A DNA stretch of 64,000 bases from Sphingomonas baiyangensis (GCF_005144715.1 NZ_SWKR01000001.1:496001-560000), one strand, 5' to 3'; counted from the stretch's first letter, positions 49,410 to 58,726 are shown. The notes: generated by a model not told the origin, from the sequence alone. Numbers and translations are program-made.

Positions 49410-49745
49410 ATGGCAGGTTATAAAGCACCCGATTTCAACGAACGTACCGCTGCCGCGCGCGCCGCCAAGCAGGCCGCGCTCGACAAGCTGCGCGCCAAGC
49501 CCGCGCCCGATCCGGCCGCCGTCGCCGCGCGCGCCGAAGCGCGCGCCGCCAAGGAGGCCGCCGCCGCCGAGCGCCGTGCCGCCAAGCTCGCCGCCGCCGA
49601 GGCCGAGAAGCAGGCCAAGGAAGAAGCCAAGCGCGCGCGCGCCGAGGCCGAGGCTGCCGAGGCCACACGCGCGGTACGCACTGAAGCCGAACTGAAGGCC
49701 GCCCGCGATGCGCGCTATGCCGCGCGAAAGGCGCGCAAGCGGTGA
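49410..49745 (+). CDS. DUF6481-like Ala/Lys-rich protein
   Basis: This 111-residue protein begins MAGYKAPDFNERTAAARAAKQAALDKL and then consists of an Ala/Lys/Arg/Glu-rich region (about 35-111) predicted to be one long charged helix. I recognise the N-terminal pattern from DUF6481 proteins of sphingomonads, whose function is unknown. Its stop overlaps the next gene as GTGA. Confidence 0.75.
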   Translation: MAGYKAPDFNERTAAARAAKQAALDKLRAKPAPDPAAVAARAEARAAKEAAAAERRAAKLAAAEAEKQAKEEAKRARAEAEAAEATRAVRTEAELKAARDARYAARKARKR

Positions 49746-50413
49746 AGCCGCGCGAGCTGGTCGCGGTCGCCGAAGTACCCGGCGGCCCGCCGCTCCGCCT
49801 TATCCGCCACGCCGGCGACCATATCATCATGCTCGAACGCAACGAGCTGATGAGCAGCCGCATGAGCGGCTCCGAAGCCGCGCTCGCGACGATGGCGTGC
49901 GAGCGGCTGGCGGGCCGTCCAGCGCCGCATCTGCTGATCGGCGGCTATGGCATGGGCTTCACGCTGCGTGCGGCGCTCGGCGCGCTCGGCGCCGACGCAC
50001 GCCTTACCGTCGCCGAGCTGGTGCCCGATATCATCGACTGGGCACGCGGGCCGATGGCCGATCTCACCGCCGGCTGTCTCGATGATCCGCGCGTTGCGCT
50101 GCGCATCGAGGATGTGGCCGCGACGATCGCAGCGGCGCGCGGCGTCTATGACGCCATCCTGCTCGATGTAGACAACGGCCCCGACGGGCTGACGCGCCCC
50201 GGCAATGACGGGCTGTACGGTCCGCGCGGGCTGGCGGCGGCGCGTGCGGCGCTGCGGCCCGAGGGTATCCTGGCGATCTGGTCGGCGGCGCCCGACGCGG
50301 CCTATACGCGCCGTCTGGCGAGCGCGGGCTTCGAGGTCGAGGCCGTGAAGCTGCGTGCGCGCGCCAACGGCAAGGGGCCGCTGCACATGATCTGGTTCGC
50401 GCGCAAACGCTAG
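49742..50413 (+). CDS. Spermidine synthase-like methyltransferase-fold protein
   Basis: This 223-residue protein has the spermidine-synthase-type pattern: MSGSEAALATMACERL, HLLIGGYGMGFTLRAAL as nucleotide-fold loop, VAELVPDIIDWARGPMA, and DAILLDVDNGPDGLTRPGN. Catalytic residues of true spermidine synthases are only partly matched, so the reaction is unknown. It starts with GTG overlapping the DUF6481-like stop and is convergent with murA. Confidence 0.8.
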   Translation: MKPRELVAVAEVPGGPPLRLIRHAGDHIIMLERNELMSSRMSGSEAALATMACERLAGRPAPHLLIGGYGMGFTLRAALGALGADARLTVAELVPDIIDWARGPMADLTAGCLDDPRVALRIEDVAATIAAARGVYDAILLDVDNGPDGLTRPGNDGLYGPRGLAAARAALRPEGILAIWSAAPDAAYTRRLASAGFEVEAVKLRARANGKGPLHMIWFARKR

Positions 50414-50437
50414 AGTCTTGGTCGGCTACGCCGAAAC

Positions 50438-50513
50438 GGCACCGGCCCGCTCCCCCACCCGGCCTCCCATCGGTAGTATCTTGGGAGGCCGGGTGGGGGA
50501 GCGGGCCGGTGCC
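50438..50513. repeat. 32-bp perfect inverted repeat between convergent genes
   Basis: Bases 50438-50469 and 50482-50513 are exact reverse complements over 32 bp, beginning GGCACCGGCCCGCTCC, with a 12-nt spacer. It lies between the stop codons of the spermidine-synthase-like gene and murA. As RNA it would form a very stable hairpin in either direction. No U-tract follows on either side, so it is either a two-way barrier or terminator of the non-canonical type, or a mobile repeat. Confidence 0.9.
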
Positions 50514-50522
50514 GCATTAAAT

Positions 50523-51806
50523 CTAGCCGTCGCCGACGCGCTCGATATCGGCGCCGACCGCCTGCAACTTCTCCTCGAGCCGCTCGTAACCGCGATCGAG
50601 ATGGTAGATGCGGCTTACCTGTGTCTCGCCCTCAGCGGCGAGGCCGGCGATCACGAGGCTCATCGAAGCGCGCAGATCGGTCGCCATCACCGGCGCGCCC
50701 ACCAGCGGCGTGCGGCCGCGCACCACCGCCGAGCGGCCCTTCACCGTGATGTCGGCGCCCATGCGCGACAATTCGGGCACGTGCATGTAGCGGTTCTCGA
50801 AGATCGTCTCGGTCAGCACGCTGGCGCCATCGGCCTGTGTCAGCATCGCCATGAACTGCGCCTGCATGTCGGTGGCGAAGCCCGGATAGGGCGCGGTCGA
50901 AAGCGTCAGCGGCCGCAGCCCGTCGGGGGCGGCGACGTGCAGCGCGTCGCGCCGCTCCTCGACGGTGACGCCCGCCTCGACCAGCGCGGCGATCGTCGCG
51001 CGCATGTCGGCGGCGCTCGCGCCCACCAGATCGAGCGCGCCGCCGGTAATCGCGGCGGCGCAGGCATAGCTGCCCGCCTCGATCCGGTCGGGCATCACGC
51101 GATAAGTGGCGCCGTGAAGCCGATCTACTCCGTCGATCGTCAGCGTCTCGGTGCCGATGCCGGTGATCGATGCGCCCATCGCGAGCAGGCAGTTGCACAG
51201 ATCGACGATCTCGGGCTCGCGCGCGGCATTCTCGAGCACCGTGGTGCCCCTGGCGAGCACGGCCGCCATCGCCGCATTCTCGGTCGCGCCGACCGACACG
51301 ACGGGAAAGCTGACGCGCCCGCCGGGCAGGCGGCCGCCCGGCGCCACCGCCTTCACATAGCCCGCCGCAAGCTCGATCTCGGCGCCCATCGCTTCGAGCG
51401 CCTTCAGATGAAGGTCAATCGGGCGGTTGCCGATCGCACAGCCGCCGGGCAGCGAGACCGTCGCCTCGCCCGCGCGCGCGAGTAGCGGCCCCAGCACCAG
51501 GATCGACGCGCGCATCTTGCGCACGATGTCATAGGGCGCGACCGTTGCGGTCAGCCGCTGCGCGCGCATCGTCATCACGCGCCCGAAGTCGCTAGGATGC
51601 GCGCCCTCGACCGTGGTAGAGACGCCGAGCTGGTTGAGCAGATGGCCGAAGCCGTCGACATCGGCCAGCCGCGGCAGGTTCCTGAGCGTCAGCGGCTCGT
51701 CGGTGAGCAGCGCGCAGGGCATGAGCGTAAGGGCGGCGTTCTTCGCGCCCGAAATGGCAATGCGGCCTTCAAGGCGCTTGCCGCCGCGGATGAGGATGCG
51801 ATCCAT
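50523..51806 (-). CDS. murA: UDP-N-acetylglucosamine 1-carboxyvinyltransferase
   Basis: This 427-residue enzyme begins [25 protein letters not shown] and has [16 protein letters not shown] with the catalytic cysteine (Cys123) that fosfomycin targets, plus [14 protein letters not shown]. It performs the first committed step of peptidoglycan synthesis. It diverges from the Crp/Fnr-family gene across a 121-bp gap. Confidence 0.97.
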   Translation of the reverse strand: MDRILIRGGKRLEGRIAISGAKNAALTLMPCALLTDEPLTLRNLPRLADVDGFGHLLNQLGVSTTVEGAHPSDFGRVMTMRAQRLTATVAPYDIVRKMRASILVLGPLLARAGEATVSLPGGCAIGNRPIDLHLKALEAMGAEIELAAGYVKAVAPGGRLPGGRVSFPVVSVGATENAAMAAVLARGTTVLENAAREPEIVDLCNCLLAMGASITGIGTETLTIDGVDRLHGATYRVMPDRIEAGSYACAAAITGGALDLVGASAADMRATIAALVEAGVTVEERRDALHVAAPDGLRPLTLSTAPYPGFATDMQAQFMAMLTQADGASVLTETIFENRYMHVPELSRMGADITVKGRSAVVRGRTPLVGAPVMATDLRASMSLVIAGLAAEGETQVSRIYHLDRGYERLEEKLQAVGADIERVGDG

Positions 51807-51870
51807 TGCGGGCTTCTATCGCACGGGCACCGCGACGCAAGGCGGCTTTGGCGAAACCTTGATCGACTTT

Positions 51871-51887
51871 AATGCGGGAAACGCATT
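51871..51887. promoter_or_regulatory. Palindrome upstream of the Crp/Fnr gene
   Basis: AATGCG and CGCATT form a 6-bp inverted repeat with a 5-nt spacer, about 40 nt before the GTG start of the regulator. It could be an operator, perhaps for autoregulation. It does not match the FNR consensus. Confidence 0.35.
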
Positions 51888-51927
51888 CAACTGCTTGACG
51901 ACGCGAACAAAACGGGGGGACGCAAGC

Positions 51928-52662
51928 GTGGCCGGGAGTTGTTTCGCAGACGTATTGAGCGAGCATATCGCGCTTACCGAGAACGAATGCAGCGCACTCG
52001 AGCGGCTGGAGGAACGCAATCGTACCCTGCGGCGCGGTTCGGTCCTGCGGCGCAGCAACGATGCCGCCGACGAGCTGTTCATGCTGCGCGCTGGCACGAT
52101 GATGACCTATGTGCTGCTCGACGACGGCAGCCGGCAGATTCTGCGCTTCCACTTCCCCGGCGACATGCTGGGCCTGTCGACGTTGCTGTACGAGGAAGCG
52201 CCCGAGACGATCTGCGCGCTGACCGAGTGCACGGTGTGCCCGTTCGAGAAGTCGAGCCTGTCCGAACTCATCGTCGAGCATCCGCGCCTCGCCTCGATGA
52301 TCCTCGTCTACGGCCAGATCGAGCGCGTGGCGCTGACCGATCGGCTGGCGGCACTGGGGCGCACCTCAGCCAAGGCGCGCGTCGGCTCGCTGCTGCTCGA
52401 ACTGCGCAACCGCCTGCGCGCCACCGACAAGCGCGTGAGCGATTCGTTTACGCTGGGGCTCACGCAGGAGGAGATCGGCGACGCCACCGGGCTGACCGCG
52501 GTGCACGTCAACCGCATGCTGCGCCAGCTCGAGGAGGAAAGGCTGATCGCCCGCGAGGGCGGCCGGGTGACGATCGTCGACGAGGCGGCGCTGATGCGCG
52601 CGACCAACTATGTCGACCGCTATTGTGACCTCGATCTCGGCTGGCTGCCGCAGGGCCGCTGA
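51928..52662 (+). CDS. Crp/Fnr family transcriptional regulator
   Basis: The 244-residue protein has a cyclic-nucleotide-binding-type beta roll (GSVLRRSNDAADELFMLRAGTMMTY, FHFPGDMLGLSTLLY) and a helix-turn-helix with LGLTQEEIGDATGLTAVHVNRMLRQLEEERLI, close to the FNR type. The N-terminal four-cysteine cluster of oxygen-sensing FNR is not seen as such, although several cysteines exist (SCFAD; ECSAL; CALTECTVCPF). The GTG start at 51928 follows GGGGGGA by 7 nt. Ligand unknown. Confidence 0.9.
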   Translation: MAGSCFADVLSEHIALTENECSALERLEERNRTLRRGSVLRRSNDAADELFMLRAGTMMTYVLLDDGSRQILRFHFPGDMLGLSTLLYEEAPETICALTECTVCPFEKSSLSELIVEHPRLASMILVYGQIERVALTDRLAALGRTSAKARVGSLLLELRNRLRATDKRVSDSFTLGLTQEEIGDATGLTAVHVNRMLRQLEEERLIAREGGRVTIVDEAALMRATNYVDRYCDLDLGWLPQGR

Positions 52663-52701
52663 CGCGGCGCCGGCGCTGCGCTCAGCCCGGGGTTCTGATC
52701 C

Positions 52702-53061
52702 TCAGGCCTTTTCGAGCGTGCATTGCAGCGGGTGCTGGTTCTGGCGCGCGAAGTCCATCACCTGCGTCACCTTGGTTTCGGCGACCTCGTAGCTGAACAC
52801 GCCGCACACCCCCACGCCGCGCTGGTGGACGTGGAGCATCACCTGCGTCGCCTGCTCCATGTCCATCCGGAAAAAGCGCTGGAGGACGAGCACGACGAAC
52901 TCCATCGGCGTGTAGTCGTCGTTGAGCATCAGCACGCGATAGGGCGTGGGCTTCTTGGTGCGCGTGCGCGTGCGCGTGGCGACGCCGAGCGACGTGCCGT
53001 TGTCGTCGTCGCCCTCGCCCTCCTCGGCCATGCGGATCGTGCGGTTCATCTGGTTGCGCAT
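52702..53061 (-). CDS. clpS: ATP-dependent Clp protease adaptor ClpS
   Basis: This 119-residue protein has an acidic, variable N-terminus, an Arg-Thr repeat (TRTRTRTKK), and the ClpS core [37 protein letters not shown] and ETKVTQV. ClpS delivers N-end-rule substrates to ClpAP. The start may be ATG 53061, GTG 53064 or ATG 53046. clpA is not adjacent. A GCGTGC-type hexamer repeat in the DNA underlies the Arg-Thr stretch. Confidence 0.94.
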   Translation of the reverse strand: MRNQMNRTIRMAEEGEGDDDNGTSLGVATRTRTRTKKPTPYRVLMLNDDYTPMEFVVLVLQRFFRMDMEQATQVMLHVHQRGVGVCGVFSYEVAETKVTQVMDFARQNQHPLQCTLEKA

Positions 53062-53127
53062 CACAGTCGCTGAAATATGGCACGCGGGCCTGCAAGGGCA
53101 AGGGGCCGCGAGGCCATGTTTCTCCGC

Positions 53128-54597
53128 TCAGCCCCGCACGTGCCGGCGCACGCGCCGCCGCATCCGCCGCGCCCGCCGTCGCACGCGCGAGGCGAGGCCG
53201 CGCTTGGTCGCGGGCTCGAACGCCTCGTCGGGATGTTCGGGATCGAACATCTTGCTCTCGGCCATCGCGCGCTCGAGGTCGCTCTGCTCGGGCGGCTCGA
53301 AGGGCACCAGCGTGCGCCCGTCGCCGCGCAGCCGCTCGACCGTCTGCAACAGCGATCCCGTCTTCGCCAGCGTCTCAGCCACCGCCTCCGGCGCGACACC
53401 CAGATGCTCGGCGAGCAGATCGTCGCGGATCGCCGCGATCGTCGCGGCGATGTCGGGCGTTTCGGCCTCGATCAGCACGTCGCATTCGCTGTCGAGCCCC
53501 ATCGAGCGGTTGTTCATGTTCGCCGATCCGACGCGCAGCACCTTGTCGTCGGCGATCATGATCTTGGCATGGACATAGATATCGCAGCCGTTGCGCGTGA
53601 CGGGGGTGTAGATGCGCGCGCGCTCGTGATGCGGATGCTGGCGCAGCGCGTCGATCAGCTCGGCGCGCGCCGCCCCCATCACTTCTTCTTCGAGCCAGCC
53701 ATCGGCGACCTTGGGATTGACGATGACGAACTCGGGGCCGTCGGGCTCGTCGAGCCGCTTGGCGATCGCCTCGGCGATGACGCGCGAAGCGAAATATTGC
53801 GTCTCGATATAGGCGAAGCGCTCGACGCCGGCGATCATCGCGGCGAACAGCGCCTCGATCTCGCGAATCTGGTCGATATCGCCATTGAGCCCGCGCGTGC
53901 GCGCGATCGTGACGTCGACGTCGCGGAAATGCGGATCGAGCGCATCGGGCCAGATGCCGTCATGCGCCTGCGGTACGGGCAGCGTATTGCCGCCGGCGAT
54001 TTCCCACCGGCTGCGCGCCAACTCGCCCAGTGCCTTGGCGACCGGCCCTTCGAGCGCCATCGACGCGTCGTGCCACGGCATGTAGCGCCGCCGCGTGAAC
54101 GGCCGCCGCCGGCGCTCGTCGTCGTCGAGATGCTCGCGCGTGTCCCAGCGCGAGGCCGTCATGTCGATGCCACCGCAAAAGGCGAGCGAATCGTCGATGA
54201 CGATGATCTTCTGGTGATGGCTGCCGCCGAACGGGTGTGCGCCATCGGGCTTGAAGGTGATCTGCGGGTGCGCCATCCAGCGCGCGAGCCGCAGCGCCGT
54301 GGTGCCGCGTGCCAGCGTCTTTACCGCCACCATGCCCCAGGTAAGGATGTTGATGCACAGCCCCGGCCGGTTGTCAGCAAGCCAGGTGAGGAACGGCCCC
54401 AGCTCGGTCGGCGCGCCATCGTCGGGAAAGCTTCGATCGAGCGGGATGCGCGTGTCGAAATCCCAGCCGACGAGCATGATCTGGTGTTCCGCCGCCATCA
54501 TCGCCTTGCGCGCATGGGCATAATAATCGGCAGCATCGACGACCAGGGCGGCGCGCGTCGCATGCTCGGTCCGCCATCCCTGTTCGGCAAGCGTCAT
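53128..54597 (-). CDS. Phospholipase D-family protein (long form)
   Basis: This 489-residue protein has two HKD motifs, HQKIIVID at about 128-135 and HAKIMIAD at about 343-350, the latter followed by GSANMNNRSMGLDSE. The order and the VGWDFDTR and ETQYFAS segments resemble phosphatidylserine synthase/PLD enzymes of eukaryotic PLD type. The last 16 residues are nearly all basic (VRRRARRMRRRVRR). No signal peptide or membrane helix is clear. The ATG overlaps the hisZ stop as ATGA. Confidence 0.88.
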   Translation of the reverse strand: MTLAEQGWRTEHATRAALVVDAADYYAHARKAMMAAEHQIMLVGWDFDTRIPLDRSFPDDGAPTELGPFLTWLADNRPGLCINILTWGMVAVKTLARGTTALRLARWMAHPQITFKPDGAHPFGGSHHQKIIVIDDSLAFCGGIDMTASRWDTREHLDDDERRRRPFTRRRYMPWHDASMALEGPVAKALGELARSRWEIAGGNTLPVPQAHDGIWPDALDPHFRDVDVTIARTRGLNGDIDQIREIEALFAAMIAGVERFAYIETQYFASRVIAEAIAKRLDEPDGPEFVIVNPKVADGWLEEEVMGAARAELIDALRQHPHHERARIYTPVTRNGCDIYVHAKIMIADDKVLRVGSANMNNRSMGLDSECDVLIEAETPDIAATIAAIRDDLLAEHLGVAPEAVAETLAKTGSLLQTVERLRGDGRTLVPFEPPEQSDLERAMAESKMFDPEHPDEAFEPATKRGLASRVRRRARRMRRRVRRHVRG

Positions 54598-55685
54598 GTG
54601 GTTTCCGGTCCGTCGGTGCCGAGCACGTGCGTGCACAATTGCGCGGAAGCGTTGTCGTCGGGCGTGAGCGCGGCCACCGTCACCCACCCCTCGCGGCGCC
54701 ACTGTGCCGCAATGTCCGCCGGCGTACCATAGGGCATGAACAGCCGCCGCCGGCCGGCCGGCGCCAGACCCGCCGCGAGCACGGGATCGGCGTAGAGCGA
54801 AAAGCCCACCGCGGGCTCCTCGGCGCCACCGTCGTGCATCACCGTATAGGTGCCGCCACGCCCGATCTCCACGGGCACACCGGCCGCGAAGATCGAGAAG
54901 CCCAGCCAGCTCTGATATTCGAAGCCATGCCGCTCGGTGGGGTCGAGCGTCAGCGTCACGCTCGCGGGCAGCGACGCCGCGATCGCGGCCAGCCCGTCGA
55001 GCCGCGAGGCGAGCGGGCCGGCATGGTCGCTCGCGCGGAGCCGCGCCAGCGCCGCATCGAACGGCCCGGCGGCGTCGATCAGCGGCAGATAGGCCGGCGC
55101 GATCGCCGCGACGCCTGCGGCATCCTTGCCATCGAGCGCGTCGCGCAGCGTGCGCAGCCGCTCGGGCGGCACCACGCCCAGCGCCTCGACCAGATCGGGA
55201 AGGGTGAAATCGATCGACAGGCCGGTCAGCCCCGCCGCCTCGAGCGCCTCGACCGCTACCGCCACGACCTCGCGCGCGGCTTCGACCGAATCGAGGCCGA
55301 TCAGCTCGCAGCCGATCTGGCGCATCGCGCGCTCGGGCCGCAGCTGCGACGCTGAAAGCCGCAGCACCTGCCCGGCATAGGAGAGCCTCAGCGGGCGCGG
55401 GTGGTGCGCCATGCGCGTGGCGGCGATGCGCCCCACCTGCGCGGTGATATCGGGCCGGATCGCCAGTGTCCGCTGCGACACCGGATCGACGAAGCGCACC
55501 GCGTCGCGCGCATTCGCCGCCTTCAGCCGCGCGCCGAGCGCCGCCTCGAACTCGGCGAGCGGCGGATCGACCTGCTCATAGCCATAGGCGAACGCGCTAT
55601 CGAGCATGCGCCGTTCGAGCCGTGCCGCGGCATCGGCATAGGGCGGCAGGCGATCGTGGAATCCTTCGGGAAGCAGGCCGGTCAT
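54594..55685 (-). CDS. hisZ: ATP phosphoribosyltransferase regulatory subunit HisZ
   Basis: This 363-residue protein is histidyl-tRNA-synthetase-like: LLPEGFHDRLPPYADAA, FVDPVSQRTLAIRPDITAQVGRIAATR and QIGCELIGLDS. It lacks the anticodon-binding domain, as HisZ does. HisZ is needed with the short HisG to start histidine synthesis. It follows serA by 123 bp on the same strand and is coupled to the PLD gene. hisG is not in the window. Confidence 0.92.
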   Translation of the reverse strand: MTGLLPEGFHDRLPPYADAAARLERRMLDSAFAYGYEQVDPPLAEFEAALGARLKAANARDAVRFVDPVSQRTLAIRPDITAQVGRIAATRMAHHPRPLRLSYAGQVLRLSASQLRPERAMRQIGCELIGLDSVEAAREVVAVAVEALEAAGLTGLSIDFTLPDLVEALGVVPPERLRTLRDALDGKDAAGVAAIAPAYLPLIDAAGPFDAALARLRASDHAGPLASRLDGLAAIAASLPASVTLTLDPTERHGFEYQSWLGFSIFAAGVPVEIGRGGTYTVMHDGGAEEPAVGFSLYADPVLAAGLAPAGRRRLFMPYGTPADIAAQWRREGWVTVAALTPDDNASAQLCTHVLGTDGPETT

Positions 55686-55808
55686 CCGCGCGGCGCTACG
55701 CGATACGCGAGGGGGCGACAAGCACGCTCGCCGCCCCCGACGCGTGGAAACTTGTGAATGCGCCGGGGTCGCATTCGAGCGGTGCCGGCCGCATTTTCAA
55801 ACGACCTA

Positions 55809-57386
55809 TCAGAACCGCAGCGCCATCGCGGTGCGTACGCCGGGCAGCGCGCGGACCTTGGCGATGAGGTCGCCCGTCACCGGCTCGTCGACCGAGAGCA
55901 GCAGCACTGCCTCGCCGCCCGCCGCGCGGCGGCCGAGGTGGAAGGTGCCGATGTTGACGCCTGCCTCACCCAGCGCCGTGCCGATGCGGCCGATGAAGCC
56001 CGGTGCATCGTCGTTCACCACATAGAGCATGTGGCCCGCCAGATCGGCCTCGACCTTGATGCCGAACAGCTCGACCAGCCGGGGCGCCTGGTTGCCGAAC
56101 AGCGTGCCCGCCACCGATCGCTCGCCCGCTTCGGTCTTCACCGAGATGCGGATGAGCGTGTGATAGTCGCCCTCGCGCTCGGTACGCACCTCGCGCACCT
56201 CGATGCCGCGCTCGCGCGCCAGATAGGGCGCGTTGACCATGTTCACCGTATCCGAATGAACGCGCAGATAGCCTGCCAGCACGGCGCTGACGATCGGCTT
56301 CTGGTTGAGTTCGGCCGCCGCGCCCTCGGCATGGATCGAGATTCGGGGGATGACGCCATGCGCGAGCTGGCCGACGAGGCTGCCGAGCTTCTCGGCCAGC
56401 GCCATATAGGGCTTGAGGCGCGGCGCTTCCTCGGCCGAGAGGCTTGGCATGTTGAGCGCGTTGGTGACGCCGCCCGAGACGAGATAGTCGGCCATCTGCT
56501 CGGCGACCTGCAACGCGACGTTGACCTGCGCCTCGTTGGTCGAGGCGCCCAGATGCGGCGTCGCGACGAAATTGGGGGTACCGAACAGCGGATGCTCCTT
56601 CGCCGGCTCGGTCACGAACACATCGAGCGCGGCGCCGGCGACATGCCCCGAATCGAGCAGCTGCTTGAGCGCCGCCTCGTCGATCAGCCCGCCGCGCGCG
56701 CAGTTGATGATGCGCACGCCCTTCTTCGTTTTCGCCAGATTCTCGGCCGACAGGATGTTGCGCGTCTGGTCGGTAAGCGGCGTGTGCAGCGTGATGAAGT
56801 CGGCGCGCGGCAGGAGCTGGTCGAGCTCGACCTTCTCGACGCCGATCTCGAGCGCACGCTCGGGGCTGAGGAACGGGTCGAAGGCGATGACCTTCATCTT
56901 GAGGCCCTGCGCGCGATCGGCGACGATCGAGCCGATATTGCCCGCGCCGATCAGTCCCAGCGTCTTGCCCGTCAGCTCGACGCCCATGAAGCGGTTCTTC
57001 TCCCACTTGCCCGCCTGCGTCGAGGCGTCGGCCTCGGGCAGCTGGCGCGCCAGCGCGAACATTAGCGCGATGGCGTGTTCGGCAGTGGTGATCGAATTGC
57101 CGAACGGGGTGTTCATCACCACCACGCCGGCAGCCGACGCGGCGGGAATGTCGACATTGTCGACGCCGATGCCCGCACGACCGATGACCTTGAGGTTGGT
57201 GGCGTGCGCCAAAATGTCGGGCGTCACCTTGGTCGAGCTGCGGATGGCGAGCCCGTCATACTCGCCGATGATGGCCTTGAGCTCGTCGGGCGTCTTGCCG
57301 GTGATCTCGTCCACCTCGACCCCGCGTTCGCGGAAGACCTGGGCGGCGAGCGGCGACATCTTGTCGGAAATCAGTACCTTGGGCAT
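55809..57386 (-). CDS. serA: D-3-phosphoglycerate dehydrogenase
   Basis: This 525-residue enzyme begins MPKVLISDKMSP, has the NAD-binding LGLIGAGNIGSIVADRA, NCARGGLIDEAAL, LGASTNEAQVNVA and a C-terminal intervening plus ACT domain (LSVDEPVTGDLIAKVRALPGV region). It starts serine synthesis from 3-phosphoglycerate. It follows serC in the same direction, separated by a 113-bp gap holding a REP-like repeat. Confidence 0.97.
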   Translation of the reverse strand: MPKVLISDKMSPLAAQVFRERGVEVDEITGKTPDELKAIIGEYDGLAIRSSTKVTPDILAHATNLKVIGRAGIGVDNVDIPAASAAGVVVMNTPFGNSITTAEHAIALMFALARQLPEADASTQAGKWEKNRFMGVELTGKTLGLIGAGNIGSIVADRAQGLKMKVIAFDPFLSPERALEIGVEKVELDQLLPRADFITLHTPLTDQTRNILSAENLAKTKKGVRIINCARGGLIDEAALKQLLDSGHVAGAALDVFVTEPAKEHPLFGTPNFVATPHLGASTNEAQVNVALQVAEQMADYLVSGGVTNALNMPSLSAEEAPRLKPYMALAEKLGSLVGQLAHGVIPRISIHAEGAAAELNQKPIVSAVLAGYLRVHSDTVNMVNAPYLARERGIEVREVRTEREGDYHTLIRISVKTEAGERSVAGTLFGNQAPRLVELFGIKVEADLAGHMLYVVNDDAPGFIGRIGTALGEAGVNIGTFHLGRRAAGGEAVLLLSVDEPVTGDLIAKVRALPGVRTAMALRF

Positions 57387-57404
57387 GGAATAAGCCTCTC
57401 GTTT

Positions 57405-57489
57405 CGCCGTTCGGGCTGAGCCTGTCGAAGCCCTGCTCTTGGCAACGGCGCGAAGAAGAACCGCCCTTCGACAAGCTCAGGGCGAACGG
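57405..57489. repeat. REP-like inverted repeat between serC and serA
   Basis: CGCCGTTCGGGCTGAGCC at 57405, followed by TGTCGAAG, has an inverted partner CTTCGACAAGCTCAGGGC, ending GAACGG at 57489. The element is about 85 bp with a short variable centre. Near-identical palindromes occur in many sphingomonad genomes. It sits inside the serC-serA unit, where it could tune mRNA levels. Confidence 0.85.
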
Positions 57490-57499
57490 AAAAAGGGGA

Positions 57500-58669
57500 T
57501 CAGCCGGCCTTGGCGGTGGCGTAGGCCCAGTCGAGCCACGGCGCCAGCGCCTCGATATCGGCGGTGTCGACGGTGGCGCCGCACCAGATGCGCAGGCCCG
57601 GCGGTGCGTCGCGATAGCCCGCCACGTCATAGGCGGCGTCCTCGGCCTCGAGCAGCGACGCCATCTTCTTGATGAAGCCCTCGTCGGCGCCGTCGACCGT
57701 CAGGCAGACGCTGGTGGTCGAGCGCGTGGCGGGATCGGCGGCGAGGTGGCCGAGCCAGTCGCGCTCGTCGACGATGCGGCCGAGCGCAGTCGCATTGGCG
57801 GTCGAGCGGCCGATCAGCGCGTTCAGGCCGCCGATGCCCGCGGCCCATTCGAGCGCGAAGATATAATCCTCGACCGCGAGCATCGACGGCGTGTTGATCG
57901 TCTCGCCCTTGAAGATGCCCTCGATCAGCTTGCCGCTTTTGGTCATGCGGAAAATCTTGGGCAGCGGCCAGGCGGGGGTGTAGCTTTCGAGCCGCTCGAC
58001 CGCGCGCGGCGACAGGATCAGCACGCCGTGGCCGCCCTCGCCGCCCATCACCTTCTGCCACGAGAAGGTCGTCACATCGAGCTTGTCCCACGGCATGTCC
58101 ATCGCGAACACCGCGCTGGTCGCGTCGGCGAACGACAGCCCCTCGCGATCGTCGCGGATCCAGTCGCCATTGGGCACGCGCACGCCCGAGGTGGTGCCGT
58201 TCCAGGTGAAGATGACGTCGTGGCTCTGGTCGACCGTCGTCAGGTCGACGATCTCGCCATAGGGCGCCTTCAGCACCGTCGGCTCGATCCTGAGCTGCTT
58301 GACCGCGTCGGTCACCCAACCCTCGCCGAAGCTTTCCCATGCGAGCAGGGTCACGGGACGCGCGCCGAGCAGCGACCACATCGCCATCTCGACCGCGCCG
58401 GTATCCGAAGCGGGGACGATGCCGATGCGATGCGTGTCGGGCACCTGAAGGATCTTCCGCGTCAGGTCGATCGCATGCTGCAACCGCGCCTTGCCCAGCT
58501 TTGAGCGGTGCGAGCGTCCCATCACGCGCGTATCGAGCTTTTCGGGCGACCAGCCCGGCGGCTTGGCGCACGGACCGCTGGAAAAATGCGGGCGTTGGGG
58601 TTTGGTGGCCGGCTTTTCGGCAGGTCCGGCGGACGCAGTGGTGGCGTCGGCGGCAACGAAGTCAGTCAT
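57500..58669 (-). CDS. serC: Phosphoserine aminotransferase
   Basis: This 389-residue PLP enzyme has [38 protein letters not shown] and [17 protein letters not shown] with the cofactor lysine. The long version with GPCAKPPGW is the alphaproteobacterial/archaeal type of SerC. It makes phosphoserine from phosphohydroxypyruvate. Its start codon lies behind a hairpin that covers the ribosome-binding site. Confidence 0.96.
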   Translation of the reverse strand: MTDFVAADATTASAGPAEKPATKPQRPHFSSGPCAKPPGWSPEKLDTRVMGRSHRSKLGKARLQHAIDLTRKILQVPDTHRIGIVPASDTGAVEMAMWSLLGARPVTLLAWESFGEGWVTDAVKQLRIEPTVLKAPYGEIVDLTTVDQSHDVIFTWNGTTSGVRVPNGDWIRDDREGLSFADATSAVFAMDMPWDKLDVTTFSWQKVMGGEGGHGVLILSPRAVERLESYTPAWPLPKIFRMTKSGKLIEGIFKGETINTPSMLAVEDYIFALEWAAGIGGLNALIGRSTANATALGRIVDERDWLGHLAADPATRSTTSVCLTVDGADEGFIKKMASLLEAEDAAYDVAGYRDAPPGLRIWCGATVDTADIEALAPWLDWAYATAKAG

Positions 58670-58720
58670 GTCAGTCTCTCCTTGCAGAGAGCACGCGCGG
58701 CGTTGGGACCGCGTGGCCCG
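58670..58720 (-). ncRNA. Candidate serC leader RNA
   Basis: The roughly 50-nt leader expected from the promoter folds into two hairpins: CACGCG/CGCGTG (plus-strand 58692-58697 with 58710-58715), and TCTCT/AGAGA (plus-strand 58675-58679 with 58686-58690), whose loop and 3' arm hold AAGGAG, the serC Shine-Dalgarno. This fits the serC leader motif described upstream of serC in alphaproteobacteria. What it senses is not known. Confidence 0.6.
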
Positions 58721-58726
58721 TCGCCG

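Noticed and set aside
51859..51872. TTGATCGACTTTAA as an FNR box upstream of the Crp/Fnr gene.
   Set aside because: Only the left half matches TTGAT; the right half differs from ATCAA at key positions.
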